Assembly (NCBI GenBank): GCA_947589325.1
Contig: CANQAM010000006.1
Location: forward strand, 1 to 64,000
Direction of reading: 5' to 3'
From: an uncultured Bacteroidales bacterium
GTDB taxonomy: Bacteria > Bacteroidota > Bacteroidia > Bacteroidales > UBA11471
DNA length: 64,000 nucleotides
A model generated the notes under the pieces. It worked only from the letters and a program-made list of their open reading frames with translations, was not told the DNA's origin and did not search any database. A program made the translations under genes and the position numbers. This document shows positions 18,556-28,297 of the stretch, piece after piece (the stretch's first letter is position 1; each line of letters begins with the position of its first letter).

Positions 18556-21500
18556 ATGAGTCTGTATGCAACTGCCGTCAAGAAGCCGATTACCACAGCC
18601 CTCTGTTTCGTGGCTGTCGTCATCATCGGTCTGTTTTCTCTGACGCGCCTTTCCATCGACCTGCTCCCCGACATAGAGACCAATACCATTATGGTACTCA
18701 CCGCCTATCCGGGCGCAAGTGCCGCCGATATAGAAACCAACGTTACCAAGATTATGGAGAACACGCTCAACACCGTGAGCGACCTCAAAGACATTACCTC
18801 CAAATCGAAAGAGAATCTTTCTATCGTAACGCTCGAATTCGAATACGGCACCGACATCGATGTGGCGACCAACGACGTGCGCGACAAGATAGACATGATA
18901 CGCTCCATCTTGCCCGACAACTCCGATAACCCCGTCCTTTTCAAATTCGGTACCGACGATATTCCTATCCTCATTCTCTCGGTAACGGCAGAGGAGAGTA
19001 TGCCCGGTCTTTACAAAATTCTCGACGATAAAGTGGCGAACCCGCTCAAACGTATTTCGGGCGTGGGTGCCGTGTCGATTTCGGGTGCTCCCGAACGTGA
19101 AATTCAAGTCTATTGCGACCCGCAAAAGCTGGAAGCCTACAACCTGACCGTCGAAGCCATATCCGCCATCATCGCACAGGAAAACCTCAATACGCCGGGC
19201 GGCAGTTTCGATATCGGCTCCAACACCTACAACCTGCGCGTCGAAGGCGAATTTACTGACCCGAAACAGCTCAACGACATCGTCGTGGGCGTATATGACG
19301 GCCGCACCATTTACCTGCGCGACGTCGCCCGCATCACCGATACCGTGAAAGAGCGCGAGCAAGAGGCTTACAACGACGGTCGGCGCGGCGGCATGATTAT
19401 CATTCAGAAGCAGTCGGGCGCCAACTCGGTGAACATCTCCAACGAGGTGATGAAAAGGCTGCCCGCCATACAGGCGTCCCTGCCCTCCGACGTCAAACTC
19501 GGCATCATCGTCAATACCTCCACCAACATTGAAAATACGATCGACAGCCTCGTGGAGACGGTGCTCATCACTTTCATCATCGTCATGCTCGTCGTTTTGG
19601 TGTTCTTGGGACGGTGGCGTGCGACGATTATCATCATCATTACCATTCCTATTTCGCTGATAGCTTCGTTCTGTTACCTGCTTATCTCCGGAAACACGCT
19701 TAACATCATATCGCTCAGTTCGTTGAGTATCGCTATCGGTATGGTCGTGGACGACGCTATCGTGGTGCTCGAAAACGTAACCAACCACATCGAGCGGGGC
19801 AGTGCCCCCAAGCAGGCTGCCGTGCACGGTACGAACGAAGTCGCCATTTCGGTCATCGCCTCCACGCTTACCATGTTGGCGGTGTTCCTGCCCTTGACGC
19901 TCATCACCGGTATGGCGGGCATTCTGTTCCGGCAGTTGGGTTGGATTGTAAGTATCATCATGATTATATCCACCATTGCCGCCCTTTCGCTTACCCCCAT
20001 GCTCTGCTCGCAGCTGCTGCGGCTCAACCCCAAACACGGGCGTCTGCACAAAATCTTTTTCACCCCTATCGAAAAAGCCCTCGATGCCCTCGATCGCGGA
20101 TATGCCCGTCTGCTCACGTGGGCAGTGCATCATCGTGCCGTTGTCGTTATTTCGGCGATACTTATCTTCGGCGGCAGCGTGATGCTGACAAAAGTCATTC
20201 CGACGGAATTTTTCCCCACGCAGGATAATGCCCGTATCGGCATCAATATCGAGCTGCCCATCGGTACGCGCACCGAAATTTCCCGCGATGTGGCTTTGCG
20301 CGTGGTCAAAGAGTTTCAAGAGAAGTATCCCGAAATAAAAACGCTGAACTTCACGGTGGGACAAGCCGATACCGATAACACTTTCGGCTCTATACAGACC
20401 AACGGCACCCACTACATTTCCATGAACATCGACCTGTTGAGCGTCGGCGACCGCGAGCGCGGGTTGCTCGAAATTTGCGAGTCGATGCGCCAAGACCTCA
20501 AAAAATACGTCGAGATAAAGACGTTCAAGGTATTGGCGGGCGGCGGCACGGGCGGCATGGCTTCGCAAGCCTCCGTCGATGTCGAGATTTACGGCTACGA
20601 TTTCGCGACCACCGACCGTGTGGCAAAAGAGATACAACAGGCTATGGAACAGATGAAAAGCTGTTCGGGCGCAAACATCAGCCGCGAAGATTACATACCG
20701 GAATATCAAGTCGATTTCGACCGCGAAAAATTGGCGCTGCACGGACTGAATGTCGCTACCGCCTCTTCGTATCTGCGCAACCGCATCAACGGTACCACCT
20801 CCTCGTATTACCGTGAAGACGGCGATGAATACGACATTACGGTACGCTACGCTCCCGAGTTCCGCCAGTCGGTCGAAGATTTGGAGAATGTTCTCGTCTA
20901 TAACAATGAAGGCAAAGGCATACGCATACGCGAATTGGGTACGGTGGTCGAGCGGCTTACCCCGCCTACGATCGAACGCAAAAACCGCGAGCGCGTCGTT
21001 ACCGTTACGGGATACGTCGCTCCGGGCGCTGCGTTGGGAACGTTGGCCGAAGAGATAAACGCCAAACTCAAAGACATCGAGATTCCCTCCGAGGTAAGCG
21101 TTACCCTCTCCGGTCTGCTCGAAGACCAGCAGGATATATTCTTCGACCTCTATATCCTTGCCGTCATGATTGTGCTCTTGGTATTCATCGTGCTGGCAGC
21201 CCAGTTCGAGTCGCTTACCTACCCGTTCATCATCATGTTCTCGCTGCCGTTCGCCTTTACCGGCGTATTTCTCGGACTGGCGGTAACCGGTACGCCGCTG
21301 AGCGTCATGGCGCTTATCGGATTGATTATGCTGGCGGGCATCGTGGTGAAAAACGGTATCGTGCTCATCGACTATACCAACCTCAACCGCGAGCGCGGTT
21401 ACTCCATTACCCACTCGGTCATACACGCCGGACGCTCCCGTTTGCGTCCCGTGCTTATGACCACCCTCACCACCGTGTTCGGTATGATACCTATGGCGAT

Positions 21501-21666
21501 GGGTACGGGCGAAGGCTCCGAAATGTGGCGTCCTATGGGTATGACAGTGGCGTGGGGACTTTCCGTTTCGACCCTCATCACCCTGCTCATCGTACCGGTG
21601 GCTTATACGATATTCGCTAAGAACGGCGTCTTGATAAGCCGGCGCAAACGTACTAAAAACCAATAA
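18556..21666 (+). CDS. RND efflux transporter permease (AcrB/HAE1 type)
   Basis: 1036 aa; GMVVDDAIVVLENV and AcrB-type TM organisation. Confidence 0.96.
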   Translation: MSLYATAVKKPITTALCFVAVVIIGLFSLTRLSIDLLPDIETNTIMVLTAYPGASAADIETNVTKIMENTLNTVSDLKDITSKSKENLSIVTLEFEYGTDIDVATNDVRDKIDMIRSILPDNSDNPVLFKFGTDDIPILILSVTAEESMPGLYKILDDKVANPLKRISGVGAVSISGAPEREIQVYCDPQKLEAYNLTVEAISAIIAQENLNTPGGSFDIGSNTYNLRVEGEFTDPKQLNDIVVGVYDGRTIYLRDVARITDTVKEREQEAYNDGRRGGMIIIQKQSGANSVNISNEVMKRLPAIQASLPSDVKLGIIVNTSTNIENTIDSLVETVLITFIIVMLVVLVFLGRWRATIIIIITIPISLIASFCYLLISGNTLNIISLSSLSIAIGMVVDDAIVVLENVTNHIERGSAPKQAAVHGTNEVAISVIASTLTMLAVFLPLTLITGMAGILFRQLGWIVSIIMIISTIAALSLTPMLCSQLLRLNPKHGRLHKIFFTPIEKALDALDRGYARLLTWAVHHRAVVVISAILIFGGSVMLTKVIPTEFFPTQDNARIGINIELPIGTRTEISRDVALRVVKEFQEKYPEIKTLNFTVGQADTDNTFGSIQTNGTHYISMNIDLLSVGDRERGLLEICESMRQDLKKYVEIKTFKVLAGGGTGGMASQASVDVEIYGYDFATTDRVAKEIQQAMEQMKSCSGANISREDYIPEYQVDFDREKLALHGLNVATASSYLRNRINGTTSSYYREDGDEYDITVRYAPEFRQSVEDLENVLVYNNEGKGIRIRELGTVVERLTPPTIERKNRERVVTVTGYVAPGAALGTLAEEINAKLKDIEIPSEVSVTLSGLLEDQQDIFFDLYILAVMIVLLVFIVLAAQFESLTYPFIIMFSLPFAFTGVFLGLAVTGTPLSVMALIGLIMLAGIVVKNGIVLIDYTNLNRERGYSITHSVIHAGRSRLRPVLMTTLTTVFGMIPMAMGTGEGSEMWRPMGMTVAWGLSVSTLITLLIVPVAYTIFAKNGVLISRRKRTKNQ

Positions 21667-21678
21667 ACCGATAAAACA

Positions 21679-21972
21679 ATGAAAGCCATATTCATAGCCT
21701 TCGATCAGGCACACTACGAAGATGTTTACAGCATTCTGACTCACGACAACTGTCGCGGATTCACCTATTGGCAGGACGTGCAGGGGCGCGGCTCCAAATC
21801 GGGCGAGCCTCATTACGGCAGCCATGCGTGGCCGAGCATGAACTCCGCCATTCTCACGATGGTGGAGGACGACCGCGTGCCCCTCGTGTTGAAAGCCTTG
21901 CACACGCTCGACGAGTCCAAACCCGCACTCGGTTTGCGCGCGTTCGTGTGGAGCATCGAAAAAGCAATTTAA
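21679..21972 (+). CDS. PG0541-family transporter-associated protein
   Basis: 97 aa directly after the RND permease; resembles Porphyromonas PG0541 family. Confidence 0.75.
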   Translation: MKAIFIAFDQAHYEDVYSILTHDNCRGFTYWQDVQGRGSKSGEPHYGSHAWPSMNSAILTMVEDDRVPLVLKALHTLDESKPALGLRAFVWSIEKAI

Positions 21973-22048
21973 TCCATTCAAACACATTCCCTCCCGCAGG
22001 GGCTTCGACGCGATGTCGAGGTCCCTGCATTTTCTTGCTGCACTGTTC

Positions 22049-22079
22049 TTTGGATTATTCCTGATACTCCGTATCTTTG
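22049..22079 (+). promoter_or_regulatory. promoter of ybaK-like gene
   Basis: TTTG (22049-22052), 19-nt spacer, TATCTTTG (22072-22079). Confidence 0.65.
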
Positions 22080-22112
22080 TGTGAAAAATTTTTCTTGAAA
22101 AGAAATGCCGTT

Positions 22113-22589
22113 ATGAAAATCAACAAGACCAACGCCGCCCGCCTGCTCGACAAAGCCGCGATACCTTACGAGCTGATACCCTACGAAGTCGATCCCGACA
22201 ATCTCGCCGCCACGCACGTTGCCGAACAGTTGGGCGAGGACATCGCGCAGGTATTCAAAACGTTGGTGCTGCGGGGCGACCGCACCGGCATCTTCGTCTG
22301 CGTCGTGCCGGGCGACAAGGAAGTCGAGTTGAAAGCCGCCGCCAAGATTTCGGGAAACAAAAGCGCCGAGATGATACCGATGAAAGAACTCCTGCCCGCG
22401 ACCGGATACATACGGGGCGGCTGCTCGCCCATCGGCATGAAAAAGCAGTACCCCACCTACATACACGTTTCGGCGATGCAATACGATTACATATTCGTGA
22501 GTGCCGGCGTGCGCGGCTTGCAGATAAAAATAGCCCCGCAGGCGCTGGTCGGCTTCATATCCGCCACCCCTGCCGACATTGCCGTTTGA
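22113..22589 (+). CDS. ybaK: Cys-tRNA(Pro) deacylase YbaK/EbsC family
   Basis: MKINKTNAARLLDKAAIPYELIPYEVD, GYIRGGCSPIGMKKQYPTYI. Confidence 0.9.
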   Translation: MKINKTNAARLLDKAAIPYELIPYEVDPDNLAATHVAEQLGEDIAQVFKTLVLRGDRTGIFVCVVPGDKEVELKAAAKISGNKSAEMIPMKELLPATGYIRGGCSPIGMKKQYPTYIHVSAMQYDYIFVSAGVRGLQIKIAPQALVGFISATPADIAV

Positions 22590-22601
22590 TGGGTCGGAAA
22601 A

Positions 22602-23252
22602 TTACGCTTTGTCTTTTTGATTTTTGGCGAAGAAGGCGCAGGCGGTGCGCAAGCCGCAGCTGGAGCATTTCGGATTGCGGGCGGTGCACACGTATCGTCC
22701 GTGCAGAATGAGCCAATGGTGCGCCACGGGCAGCAGGTGTCCGGGAATGTGTTTGACGAGCGTGCGCTCGGTTTCGAGCGGCGTTTTGGAGTTGCGGGTC
22801 AGCCCGAGACGGTTCGATACGCGGAACACGTGCGTATCCACCGCCATCGCTTCCTTGTTGTATGCCACCGATGCCACGACGTTCGCCGTCTTCCGTCCGA
22901 CGCCGGGCAGCTTTATCAATTCATCGACTTCGGAAGGCACCTCCCCGCCGAAATCGGAAATCAGCATACGCGCCATGCCCACCAAGTGGCGGGCTTTGTT
23001 GTTGGGATACGAAACGCTTTTGATGTATTCATACACCTCTTCGGGCGTGGCGGCGGCGAGGCTTTCGGGCGTGGGGTATTTCTCGAACAGCGCGGGCGTA
23101 ATCATGTTCACCCGCTTGTCGGTGCACTGCGCCGAGAGTATCACGGCGATGATGAGCTGGAACGGCGACATATACCGTAGCTCCGTTTCGGCGACCGGCA
23201 TATTCACCGAAAACCATTCGATGATGCGGCGGTAGCGTTCTTCCGTTTTCAT
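22602..23252 (-). CDS. nth: endonuclease III
   Basis: LPGVGRKTANVV HhH; C-terminal Cys cluster CTARNPKCSSCGLRTAC (4Fe-4S). Confidence 0.95.
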   Translation of the reverse strand: MKTEERYRRIIEWFSVNMPVAETELRYMSPFQLIIAVILSAQCTDKRVNMITPALFEKYPTPESLAAATPEEVYEYIKSVSYPNNKARHLVGMARMLISDFGGEVPSEVDELIKLPGVGRKTANVVASVAYNKEAMAVDTHVFRVSNRLGLTRNSKTPLETERTLVKHIPGHLLPVAHHWLILHGRYVCTARNPKCSSCGLRTACAFFAKNQKDKA

Positions 23253-23270
23253 TATATAAATAAGGTGTGC

Positions 23271-24290
23271 TTAGTGTGCCGCTTGAAATTCTTCGAGAAA
23301 ACGCTGGTCGTTTTCCGAGAACAGCCGCAGGTCTTTTACCTGATATTTCAGGTTGGTGATGCGCTCTATGCCCATGCCCAGCGCATATCCCGTATATATT
23401 TTGCTGTCGATGCCGCAGGCTTCGAGCACGTTGGGATCGACCATGCCGCAGCCCAGAATTTCCACCCACCCCGTGTGTTTGCAGAACGAGCAGCCTTTTC
23501 CGCCGCAGAGGTTGCACGAAATATCCATTTCGGCGCTCGGCTCGGTGAAGGGGAAGTAGGAGGGGCGCAGCCGTATTTTCGTGTCGCTGCCGAACATCTC
23601 TTTGGCGAAGAACAGCAGCGCCTGTTTCAGGTCGGCGAATGTTACGTTTTTATCGACGTACAAGCCTTCGATTTGGTGGAAGAAGCAGTGCGCCCGCGCC
23701 GAAATGGCTTCGTTGCGATATACACGCCCCGGACAGATGATGCGGATAGGCGGCTGCGTGTGTTCCATCACGCGCGTCTGCACCGATGAGGTATGCGTGC
23801 GCAGCAGCACGTCGGGCGACCGCTGAATGAAAAACGTGTCCTGCATATCGCGGGCGGGGTGGTCTTCGGCGAAGTTCAACGAAGAAAACACGTGCCAGTC
23901 GTCCTCCACCTCCGGACCTTCGGCAATGGAGAAGCCCAGACGGGCGAAGATGTCGCATATCTCGTCGCGCACTATCGAAAGGGGGTGGCGCGTGCCCAGC
24001 GGCTGCGGGTAAGCCGTGCGGGTGAGGTCGATGCCGTTGTTTTCATCGGCGGCATCGCTCAACGCTTCGCGCAGCGCATTTATTTTTTCGGTGGCGCTGT
24101 TTTTCAGTTCGTTCAGCAGTTGTCCCACCTCCCGTTTGCTTTCGGCAGCCACGTTTCTGAAATCGTTGAAAAGAGCCGATATTTCACCTTTCTTGCTCAG
24201 GTATTTGATACGCAGAGCCTCTATTTCTTCGGCTTTCGATGCCGTCAGGGACTCGATCTCTTTTTTGAGTTGATTTATTTTGTCGATCAT
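23271..24290 (-). CDS. pheS: phenylalanine-tRNA ligase alpha subunit
   Basis: MIDKINQLKKEIES...; class II motifs GRVYRNEAISARAHCFFHQIEG, GMGIERITNLKY. Confidence 0.95.
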   Translation of the reverse strand: MIDKINQLKKEIESLTASKAEEIEALRIKYLSKKGEISALFNDFRNVAAESKREVGQLLNELKNSATEKINALREALSDAADENNGIDLTRTAYPQPLGTRHPLSIVRDEICDIFARLGFSIAEGPEVEDDWHVFSSLNFAEDHPARDMQDTFFIQRSPDVLLRTHTSSVQTRVMEHTQPPIRIICPGRVYRNEAISARAHCFFHQIEGLYVDKNVTFADLKQALLFFAKEMFGSDTKIRLRPSYFPFTEPSAEMDISCNLCGGKGCSFCKHTGWVEILGCGMVDPNVLEACGIDSKIYTGYALGMGIERITNLKYQVKDLRLFSENDQRFLEEFQAAH

Positions 24291-24380
24291 GTCTTGATGA
24301 AAATTTCCGTTTTTCCGATGCAAATTTAGTAAATTGGAACGGATAACCCTTAAAACAAGAAGAAAAACGAAAAAAAATCG

Positions 24381-24388
24381 TATGTTTG
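24381..24388 (+). promoter_or_regulatory. -7 box of tilS promoter
   Basis: TATGTTTG; implies tilS start at 24410 rather than 24386. Confidence 0.45.
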
Positions 24389-24409
24389 CAGAAGAAACGG
24401 CGAATCGTC

Positions 24410-25747
24410 ATGGACAATCATCTTTCAACGGTCGAGCGCGTAAGGCGCTATATCGGGCGGAATATTCCGCTTGCGGCGGGAGATAGTGTGCTGGTGGGGT
24501 TGAGCGGCGGCGCCGATTCGGTGGCACTGCTTTCCATACTCGTCGAGCTGGGCTATCGTTGCGAAGCCTGCCACTGCAATTTCGGGCTGCGCGGCGAGGA
24601 ATCGCTGCGCGACCGCTGTTTCGCAGCCGATACGGCGGAACGCTTGGGCGTGCCTTTCAGGGAAACGGCATTCGACACGCTTGCCTATGCCGCCGAAAAC
24701 AAACTCTCCGTAGAGATGGCTTGCCGCGAGCTGCGCTATGCGTGGTTCGAGCAGCAGCGGCGCGAAGCGGGCGCGGCATACGTGGCGGTGGCGCACCACC
24801 GCGACGACTCGGTCGAGACCCTCTTGCTCAACCTTATTCGCGGTACGGGATTGACGGGACTTACCGGCATACAGCCCGTAAACGGAACAGTCATACGCCC
24901 GCTGCTTTCGCTCAGTCGTGCCGACATAGAAAGCTATCTTGCCGACCGCCGGCTCGGATTCGTCATCGACAGCACCAATCGCGAAACCCTCTACACCCGC
25001 AACAAAATACGGTTGCAGCTCCTGCCGCTCCTGCGTGAAATAAATCCTTCGGTAAGCGATACGCTTGCCCGCATGAGTACGCAGTTGCGTGAAGTCGAGG
25101 AAATCTATCGGGAAGCTGTCGCCCGCTACCGCCGGCAGCTGCTCCGCCGCGAGGACGACGGTCTGCACATCGACCTCGCCGTGCTGCGGGGACTTGCCGG
25201 TGCCCGCACGCTGCTGTTCGAGTTGATACGCGATTATGGTTTTCTCTCCTCCCAACTCGATGACATCTGGGCGGCAATCGACGCCCCGTCGGGAAAATTT
25301 TTCGATGCCCCCCTGTACCGCATGCTCAAAGACCGGAACGAATTTGTACTCTATCCCCGCCGCGAGGAGAGCCGGGAGTATTATATAGAAAAAGGCGTTG
25401 CCCGTGTCGAGGTGCCGGTATGCCTCATGTTTGCCGAATACGATGCCGACGGTTACGAAATACCCCGTAGCAGCGACACCGCTTGCTTCGATGCCGATGC
25501 CCTGCCTTTCCCCCTGCGGGTGCGGCAGTGGCGCGAGGGCGACCGTTTCAAACCTTTCGGCATGAACGGACACCGGAAGTTGAGCGACTATTTCACCGAC
25601 CATAAGTACACGCTCTCCCGCAAACAAAATACGTGGCTCCTCTGTTCGGGCGAAGAAATCGTGTGGATTATCGGCGAACGGGCTTCCGACAATTATAAAA
25701 TATCGTCCGACACCCGACGGGTTTTGCAAATAAAATGTGAAAAATAA
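24410..25747 (+). CDS. tilS: tRNA(Ile)-lysidine synthase
   Basis: LVGLSGGADSVALLSIL (SGGxDS), MACRELRYAWFE, C-terminal TilS domain. Confidence 0.93.
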   Translation: MDNHLSTVERVRRYIGRNIPLAAGDSVLVGLSGGADSVALLSILVELGYRCEACHCNFGLRGEESLRDRCFAADTAERLGVPFRETAFDTLAYAAENKLSVEMACRELRYAWFEQQRREAGAAYVAVAHHRDDSVETLLLNLIRGTGLTGLTGIQPVNGTVIRPLLSLSRADIESYLADRRLGFVIDSTNRETLYTRNKIRLQLLPLLREINPSVSDTLARMSTQLREVEEIYREAVARYRRQLLRREDDGLHIDLAVLRGLAGARTLLFELIRDYGFLSSQLDDIWAAIDAPSGKFFDAPLYRMLKDRNEFVLYPRREESREYYIEKGVARVEVPVCLMFAEYDADGYEIPRSSDTACFDADALPFPLRVRQWREGDRFKPFGMNGHRKLSDYFTDHKYTLSRKQNTWLLCSGEEIVWIIGERASDNYKISSDTRRVLQIKCEK

Positions 25748-25800
25748 TTAACATAAAAAACTTCTTGGCCCGAAATTCCGTTTTGTCAAAAAAAAACTTT

Positions 25801-25808
25801 ACATTTGC
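25801..25808 (+). promoter_or_regulatory. -7 box upstream of rho
   Basis: TACATTTG about 135 nt upstream of the rho ATG; no well-spaced TTTG seen. Confidence 0.4.
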
Positions 25809-25942
25809 AGCGGAATAAAAAAGGTATAAGTTTTCTCTTTATTCCGACTAATCAACAATAATTTTTATTTTATCTTCCATTCGTGGAAAAGCGGCTTTCC
25901 GTATGGTAGCATGGCGGATAGTTGCGTTGAAAATCAAAATTT

Positions 25943-27859
25943 ATGTACAATATTTTGGAACTGAAAGACAAAAGTCTTGATGAATTACACGCGCTTGCAC
26001 GGGAAATGAATTTGAAAGAAGCTGATCTTTCCGACAAAGACGAACTGGTTTACGCCATTCTCGACCAACAGGCCATCGATATGGCGGGAAAACGAAATGT
26101 TCAGTCGGAAAATCAGCCGGCAAAAAGACGTCCGGGTCGTCCGAGAACCAAACAACTCGAAAAAGTTTCTGACGAAAAATCCGATGAAAATACGGCATCG
26201 GACGAAAAGCCCCGTCGCGGACGCCGCCCCAGAATCAAAGAAAATTCAACTCCTGCACAGGAGCCGCAGCAAGAAGCTGCTGTTTCGGACGAAACGCATT
26301 TGGAGAATGGAACTGCGACGCACAAAGTCCGTTATACCCACCCCGATTTGACGGAGCAGATAGAAATTACCTATCCCGAAGAGTCTGTCGTGGTGGAGTC
26401 GGCGTCCGAAAAAACGGAACCTGCCCCGTCGGAAGAAAAACCGACGCGAGGCCGCCGTTCGAGAATACACAAAATGGAAATCGACTTCGACGCGGCTGCC
26501 GACGATGCTGTCGATGCTGCCGATGAAGAGCCTGCCTCTGCCCCTGTCGCTGTGGAGGAAACGCCCAAAGAGGAAACTCCGGCGGCAAAACCGCTGCCCG
26601 AACAACCGGAAGTGCACCTCCGCAATTTTTTCCCGCGCGGAGAACGTCAGCGCTTCATGCCCCGTTTGCGGAACAACGGAAACGATGCCGGAGCCATACT
26701 GCCTTATCGTCAGCCTGTTCCCGAAAAAAGTTTCGATTTCGACGGAATACTCGACGGCGTGGGTGTGCTCGAAATGATGCCCGACGGTTACGGCTTCCTC
26801 CGCTCTTCCGATTACAACTATCTGGCTTCGCCCGACGATATTTACGTTTCGCCCTCACAGGTCAAACTCTTCGGCCTCAAAACCGGCGATGTCGTCGAGG
26901 GTCCCATACGCCCACCGAAAGAGGGCGAAAAATATTTTCCGCTGGTGAAAGTCGATCGCATAAACGGACGCTCCCCCGAATTTGTGCGCGACCGTGTGCC
27001 TTTCGACCATTTGACCCCGCTTTTCCCCGAAGAAAAATTCAAACTCACGCGCGGACGCTCCGACGACAATCTTTCGTGTCGCGTGGTCGATATGTTCGCT
27101 CCTATCGGAAAAGGTCAGCGCGGACTTATCGTAGCACAGCCGAAAACGGGTAAAACGATGTTGCTCAAAGATATAGCAAATGCTATTGCCGACAACCACC
27201 CCGAAGTCTATATGATGATACTCCTCATCGACGAACGACCCGAAGAGGTTACCGATATGGCACGGAGCGTAAGAGCCGAAGTCATTTCATCGACTTTCGA
27301 CGAACCTGCCGAGCGCCATGTCAAAGTGGCCAGCATCGTCCTCGAAAAAGCCAAACGTATGGTCGAGTGCGGACACGACGTCGTGATACTGCTCGACTCC
27401 ATCACCCGCCTTGCCCGTGCCTACAACACCGTATCGCCCGCGTCGGGAAAAGTGCTTTCCGGCGGTGTCGATGCCAATGCCCTGCACAAGCCCAAACGTT
27501 TCTTCGGCGCAGCCCGCAACATCGAAGGCGGAGGTAGTCTGACGATTATCGCCACGGCGCTCACCGAAACTGGCTCCAAAATGGACGACGTTATTTTCGA
27601 AGAATTTAAGGGTACCGGCAATATGGAGCTGCAACTCGATCGCAAACTCTCCAACAAGCGCATATTCCCCGCCGTCGATATCATGGCGTCGAGCACCCGC
27701 CGCGACGATTTGCTGCTCGACCAAGATACCCTCAATCGTATGTGGATACTCCGCAAATACCTTTCCGATATGAACTCCATCGAGGCGATGGACTTCATCA
27801 AAGGTCGTATGGAAAATACCATGTCCAACGAAGAATTATTGCTCTCGATGAACGATTGA
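25943..27859 (+). CDS. rho: transcription termination factor Rho with long disordered N-terminal insertion
   Basis: 638 aa; [25 protein letters not shown] Walker [16 protein letters not shown]; ~200-aa low-complexity N-terminal insertion. Confidence 0.95.
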   Translation: MYNILELKDKSLDELHALAREMNLKEADLSDKDELVYAILDQQAIDMAGKRNVQSENQPAKRRPGRPRTKQLEKVSDEKSDENTASDEKPRRGRRPRIKENSTPAQEPQQEAAVSDETHLENGTATHKVRYTHPDLTEQIEITYPEESVVVESASEKTEPAPSEEKPTRGRRSRIHKMEIDFDAAADDAVDAADEEPASAPVAVEETPKEETPAAKPLPEQPEVHLRNFFPRGERQRFMPRLRNNGNDAGAILPYRQPVPEKSFDFDGILDGVGVLEMMPDGYGFLRSSDYNYLASPDDIYVSPSQVKLFGLKTGDVVEGPIRPPKEGEKYFPLVKVDRINGRSPEFVRDRVPFDHLTPLFPEEKFKLTRGRSDDNLSCRVVDMFAPIGKGQRGLIVAQPKTGKTMLLKDIANAIADNHPEVYMMILLIDERPEEVTDMARSVRAEVISSTFDEPAERHVKVASIVLEKAKRMVECGHDVVILLDSITRLARAYNTVSPASGKVLSGGVDANALHKPKRFFGAARNIEGGGSLTIIATALTETGSKMDDVIFEEFKGTGNMELQLDRKLSNKRIFPAVDIMASSTRRDDLLLDQDTLNRMWILRKYLSDMNSIEAMDFIKGRMENTMSNEELLLSMND

Positions 27860-27878
27860 CAATCTCTATCCTTATATC

Positions 27879-27908
27879 AGCCCCGACGCTACAAATCCCG
27901 TCGGGGCT
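27879..27908 (+). terminator. rho terminator
   Basis: AGCCCCGACG-CTACAAATC-(C)CGTCGGGGCT followed by TTTTTT. Confidence 0.85.
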
Positions 27909-28009
27909 TTTTTCGATATTGCGGCGCCGCTCTCGACTTTTTTTGAAAGGAATTTTGCCACCTCAAAAAAAAATCGTAATATAGCCGCTTGAAATAAAAA
28001 AATTCGCAA

Positions 28010-28297
28010 GTGGAGCACAAACAGTTTTTTTCGATTTTGCAAGACCGGTTGGGCAAAGACAAGAAAAGCGTCGATGCCCTTTATTCGGGATTGCTGCAAA
28101 TCATCAAAGAGCGCAGCATCTCTATGGATTCGGTTTCGGTACAGGGCTTCGGCGTTTTCGAGCCGCGCAAGAAACTCGAACGCATCTCTGTCAATCCCGC
28201 AACGGGAAAACGCATGCTTATACCGCCCCGCATCATATTGACATTTAAGCCCGGAGCCGTTTTGAAAAATCGCATAAAAGAAAATCCCGCACGATGA
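28010..28297 (+). CDS. HU-family DNA-binding protein
   Basis: 95 aa, GTG start; VQGFGVFEPRKKLERISVNPATGKRMLIPPR. Confidence 0.85.
   Translation: MEHKQFFSILQDRLGKDKKSVDALYSGLLQIIKERSISMDSVSVQGFGVFEPRKKLERISVNPATGKRMLIPPRIILTFKPGAVLKNRIKENPAR

Noticed and set aside
18481-21987. 1168-aa minus-strand ORF opposite the RND permease
   Set aside because: Antisense mirror ORF created by GC-rich codon bias; the plus strand encodes a clear RND transporter.
22005-22030. Imperfect hairpin CAGGGGCTTCGAC/GTCGAGGTCCCTG downstream of the PG0541-like gene
   Set aside because: Bulged stem without a U tract; could be a terminator but not strong enough to list.
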